Shown here: one piece after another, positions 61,163-64,000 of the stretch
Position numbering within the stretch: position 1 is the stretch's first letter
How the letters are laid out: each line of letters opens with the position of its first letter
From: Onishia niordana
GTDB lineage: Bacteria > Pseudomonadota > Gammaproteobacteria > Pseudomonadales > Halomonadaceae
Length of the DNA: 64,000 bases
Direction of reading: 5' to 3'
NCBI RefSeq assembly: GCF_004798965.1
Contig: NZ_SDSD01000006.1
Coordinates: forward strand, 1-64,000
Made by a program: the position numbers and the translations under genes
The notes under the pieces: model-generated
What the model saw: only the letters and a program-made list of their open reading frames with translations
What the model was told of the DNA's origin: nothing
Databases searched by the model: none

Positions 61163-62524
61163 TCACGCGTAAAGATCCACTCGCCCATCCAATAGCGAGG
61201 CATCCAGTGAGCCTTGCGTGCTCAGCATTGCCGAGGCATCCAGACCGCTGTCATCGATCTCGCCGAGACCATTGGCCGAGGGTTGGCGCCCGGCGAAGCC
61301 CTGCTCCTGAGACTGTCCAGAGGCTTGATGCCCGACTGAGGTATCACCAAGCGTGATGCCCTGATGCGCCAGCGCTTCGCGAAGCTGAGGGATAGCTTGC
61401 TCAAGCGCGCTGCGAACCTGTGAATGAGCCGACAGGAACTGCGCCTGGGCACCATTCTCAGCGACCTTGAGGGTCACCGACAGCGGGCCGAGATCGGTCG
61501 GGTGCAGTTTCAATTCCATCTGCTGGTCACCGCGCTGCGCCATGCCGATGAGCTGCTGGCCAAGTTGCTGCTGCCACTGCTGGGTAGCAACCGGAGCCGT
61601 TAGTGCGCCACCGCCAGCCTGGGATTGGGCAGCGCCGGCGAGGGCTGATGAGCCCGGTTGCGCGGTCGAGAGTGCCAGCGTATCCGTGCCCGTTGAGGGC
61701 GATGTCAATGCCACCCCGCGCGTCTCGCTTGCATCTGTCAACAGTGCCGCTGCTGCATTATCCGCCATCACAGGGGCAGGCTGACCTTGCCTGCTAGCAG
61801 TCATCGACTCATTGACGGCTTGTGCCACGGCGCTGCGATTCAGCCAGTCTGCATTCATTGTTGCTTGATTAAGTGCGGTCTGTTCGCGTCGTGCATCGCC
61901 AGTCGTCACGCCATTGCCGGCCATCGACATGCTGTCACCAGGACTCGCGGTGCCTGCCGAGTGGCCGGCCTGATCGATGAGATTCATCCGCTCAGCAATC
62001 ATCGACAACGCGAGCGGGGCATCGCCGCCTTCGGGCGCCGGTGTAGCATCGCCGGCGGTGATAGCGCCGGTCGCATTGAACCAATCTTTCGGCCCTTCAG
62101 AGGTGTTGTTCAGGCTGTCATTCGCCTCAAAAGGTACTAGGCCGAGAGCCGAGAGCGCTGCGTTCAGGTCCTGCGCGGCCTCACCACCCAGTGATTCACC
62201 TTCGAGCAGAGAGGCCAGCGCCTCCTGCTGGGATGAGGTCAGGCGTTCAAGTGCAGCCGGATCCTGCCCGAGCTGATCGCTCAGGGCCTCTCGCTGCTTT
62301 GGGCTCAATGTCGATAGGGCTTCTTTCAAGCCTGCCGGAGATGACTGTTGCGAGGCCTTGGTGTCTGGACTCGCGCTACTAGAGGCGACATTGCCCTGGT
62401 TTTGGCGCTTGGCGAGCAGCGTGCCGAAGTCCTGCGATCCGCCTTGCTTAGCGTCGTTGGCCTGCCGTCCTACGAGCTTGCCCGAGCTGGGCGCAGATGT
62501 GGGGATAAAGTCGATGATACCCAT
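61163..62524 (-). CDS. fliK: Flagellar hook-length control protein FliK
   Basis: A 453-residue secreted ruler protein. The long central region is Ala/Ser/Gln-rich and poorly structured. The conserved C-terminal domain is visible in WQQQLGQQLIGMAQRGDQQMELKLHPTDLGPLSVTLKVAENGAQAQFLSAHSQVRSALEQAIPQLREALAHQGITLG, which switches the export apparatus from hook to filament substrates. It lies 8 bp after fliJ and is the last gene of that unit. Confidence 0.92.
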   Translation of the reverse strand: MGIIDFIPTSAPSSGKLVGRQANDAKQGGSQDFGTLLAKRQNQGNVASSSASPDTKASQQSSPAGLKEALSTLSPKQREALSDQLGQDPAALERLTSSQQEALASLLEGESLGGEAAQDLNAALSALGLVPFEANDSLNNTSEGPKDWFNATGAITAGDATPAPEGGDAPLALSMIAERMNLIDQAGHSAGTASPGDSMSMAGNGVTTGDARREQTALNQATMNADWLNRSAVAQAVNESMTASRQGQPAPVMADNAAAALLTDASETRGVALTSPSTGTDTLALSTAQPGSSALAGAAQSQAGGGALTAPVATQQWQQQLGQQLIGMAQRGDQQMELKLHPTDLGPLSVTLKVAENGAQAQFLSAHSQVRSALEQAIPQLREALAHQGITLGDTSVGHQASGQSQEQGFAGRQPSANGLGEIDDSGLDASAMLSTQGSLDASLLDGRVDLYA

Positions 62525-62532
62525 ATGATCTC

Positions 62533-62991
62533 CTATGAGCGCTCGTCGTCGGATGCGCGGCGCAGCAGGCTATTGTTGCTCATTTCATCGTTGTGACGTT
62601 GTTCTTGGCGCTGCTCGTTTCGCCGAGCCGTTTCCTGTCGACGGCTCGCCAGGGTGTCGTAGGACGACAAGCGTTGCTGTTCCTTTCGCCAATGTTGCTG
62701 GCAGCCTTCGACACGCTGAGAGTGATTATCCACAGCGGAGCGGGCGCGCTCGATGGCATCATCGAGTGAAAGGAGGAAGCGCTGATAGTTATGCAGCGTG
62801 GCGGGGTCGATCCCCTTGCGCATCGCATCCTGCAAGCGTGTCGCGTACTCCAGGCGATAGTGGCGGAGTGTATCCAGCTGAGTCGCGGCCTGTTGCTGGG
62901 AGCGACGCTCGTTGGCAAGCGTCTGGCCGGCGGCATCACGGGCCTCCTTGGCCAGTTCGGTCAGCGTATCTAGCGGTAAGGATGCGCTCAT
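62533..62991 (-). CDS. fliJ: Flagellar export chaperone FliJ
   Basis: A 152-residue, strongly charged coiled-coil protein of the export ATPase complex. [52 protein letters not shown] is the first long helix. Its length is that of the family. Its ATG overlaps the fliI stop codon (ATGA). FliJ couples FliI to the gate protein FlhA. Confidence 0.9.
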   Translation of the reverse strand: MSASLPLDTLTELAKEARDAAGQTLANERRSQQQAATQLDTLRHYRLEYATRLQDAMRKGIDPATLHNYQRFLLSLDDAIERARSAVDNHSQRVEGCQQHWRKEQQRLSSYDTLASRRQETARRNEQRQEQRHNDEMSNNSLLRRASDDERS

Positions 62992-64000
62992 TGTCCACCT
63001 CCCACGATGGCCGACAGTGACTGTCTGGCCTGTGTCACGTCAGCACGTTCTTCGACTTGTTGCTGCAGGAACTGCTCCAGGTGCGGGAACAGCTGAACAG
63101 AGTGATCCAGTTGAGGATCATGCCCTGGACTGTAGGCCCCGACGCTGATCAGGTCACGATTGCGCTGGTAGCGCGAAAAGTGTTGCTTGAAGTGTCGTGC
63201 CTGCTGCTGTTGCGCCGTATCGGTGATAGCGCTCATGGCGCGACTGATAGAGGCCTCGATATCGATGGCGGGGTAATGGCCCGCTTCGGCCAGGGCCCGG
63301 GACAACACGATGTGGCCATCCAGAATCGCCCGGGCCGAATCCGCAATGGGGTCCTGTTGATCGTCGCCCTCGGTCAATACTGTATAGAACGCGGTGATAG
63401 AGCCGCCGCCACGTTTGCCATTGCCCGCCCGTTCGACGAGCCCGGGGAGCTTGGCAAAGACCGAAGCGGGATAGCCCTTGGTCGCCGGTGGCTCACCGAT
63501 CGCCAGGGCGATTTCGCGTTGTGCCATGGCATAGCGAGTGAGGGAGTCCATGATCAGCAGTACATCCTTGCCTTCGTCACGATAGCCTTCTGCCAGGCGC
63601 GTGGCGTAGGAGGCCCCTTGCAAACGTTGCAGAGGCGAGGTGTCGGCGGGTGCGGCCACCACGACGGATCGTTTACGTCCTTCCTCACCGAGAATGTTAT
63701 CGATGAAATCCTGCACCTCGCGACCACGCTCGCCAATCAACCCAACGACGATCACGTCAGCCTTGGTATAACGCGCCATCATGCCCAATAGAACCGACTT
63801 GCCGACGCCTGAGCCGGCAAAAAGGCCCATGCGTTGTCCGCGACCGACACTGAGCAGGGCATTGATGGCACGGATGCCGACATCGATCTGGGTGTCGATG
63901 GGGGCGCGAGACAGCGGGTTTAACGGTGGCGTGGCAAGCGGCGCATGCGGCACATCTTGAAGTTGTCTGGCGCCATCGAGTGGCTTGCCGTTGCCATCGA
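62988..64000 (-). CDS. fliI: Flagellum-specific ATPase FliI (partial, runs off the window)
   Basis: The C-terminal 336 codons of the export ATPase. The frame is open to the end of the window and still encodes typical FliI sequence ([12 protein letters not shown]) there, so the true start lies beyond 64000. Walker A is [15 protein letters not shown], Walker B lies in [33 protein letters not shown], and [14 protein letters not shown] is a second signature. The C-terminal domain ends at 62988. A GTG at 63953 should not be taken as the start. Confidence 0.95.
   Translation of the reverse strand, partial: DGNGKPLDGARQLQDVPHAPLATPPLNPLSRAPIDTQIDVGIRAINALLSVGRGQRMGLFAGSGVGKSVLLGMMARYTKADVIVVGLIGERGREVQDFIDNILGEEGRKRSVVVAAPADTSPLQRLQGASYATRLAEGYRDEGKDVLLIMDSLTRYAMAQREIALAIGEPPATKGYPASVFAKLPGLVERAGNGKRGGGSITAFYTVLTEGDDQQDPIADSARAILDGHIVLSRALAEAGHYPAIDIEASISRAMSAITDTAQQQQARHFKQHFSRYQRNRDLISVGAYSPGHDPQLDHSVQLFPHLEQFLQQQVEERADVTQARQSLSAIVGGGQ

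Overview
The window reads as chromosomal DNA of a moderately halophilic gammaproteobacterium, most likely Halomonas or a close relative. The grounds are high GC over most of the window, a complete choline-to-glycine-betaine locus (betI-betB-betA plus a choline-binding protein), a lateral flg/fli flagellar gene order typical of gammaproteobacteria, a curli operon, and acidic hydrophilic stretches in several proteins. The genus is inferred from gene content and not proven.

Layout. (1) 1-2044: AT-richer accessory DNA carrying three same-strand ORFs separated by attC-like sites, that is, the end of an integron gene-cassette array. Its cargo includes an AbiV-type HEPN protein (candidate phage-abortive function), a membrane protein of unknown role and a YoaC-like small protein. 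No integrase lies in the window. (2) 2085-7636: housekeeping singles (GFA-fold protein, YebE-like DUF533 protein, first CobO, a DadA-like oxidoreductase, a small winged-helix protein, OpgD). (3) 7956-22887: a cobalamin region with cobT, cbiZ, cbiB, cobD, cobU, cobS, cobC and a degenerate cobU-like gene, then a cobalamin riboswitch in front of btuB-btuF-btuC-btuD, two small genes, a second cobO, bluB and cobQ. No corrin-ring genes are present. What is here is uptake, adenosylation, amide removal and nucleotide-loop rebuilding, which together could import and remodel corrinoids. (4) 22906-31850: motA-motB driven by a visible sigma-28 promoter, a glycerophosphodiesterase, an unknown protein, a quinone oxidoreductase, an SLC13 permease and FadE. 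(5) 32138-35201: an AT-richer curli operon csgA-csgH-csgB-csgF-csgG lacking csgE and csgD. (6) 35592-40738: betA, betB, betI and divergent choX, with a perfect palindrome between betI and choX that is the likely BetI operator. (7) 40832-41496: one tRNA-Met and three identical tRNA-Asn genes with recognisable promoters. (8) 41606-43420: ligB with a signal peptide. (9) 43613-64000: flagellar genes. flgN-flgM and flgA run left, flgB to flgL run right, and the oppositely oriented fliI(partial)-J-K and fliL-M-N-O-P-Q-R converge on flgL. Sigma-28 promoters precede flgM and flgK.

How the parts work together. The flagellar genes encode rod, hook, rings, hook-filament junction, C-ring and export gate. 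Checkpoint control is visible in the sequence as FlgM with its own sigma-28 promoter, and the same promoter type drives the stator and junction genes. The bet genes convert choline, captured by ChoX, to the osmoprotectant glycine betaine. The B12 region would import corrinoids through BtuBFCD, strip them with CbiZ, and rebuild dimethylbenzimidazole cobalamin with CbiB, CobD, CobU, CobS, CobT and BluB. All identifications come from reading the translated sequence and recalled family features. No database search was run.
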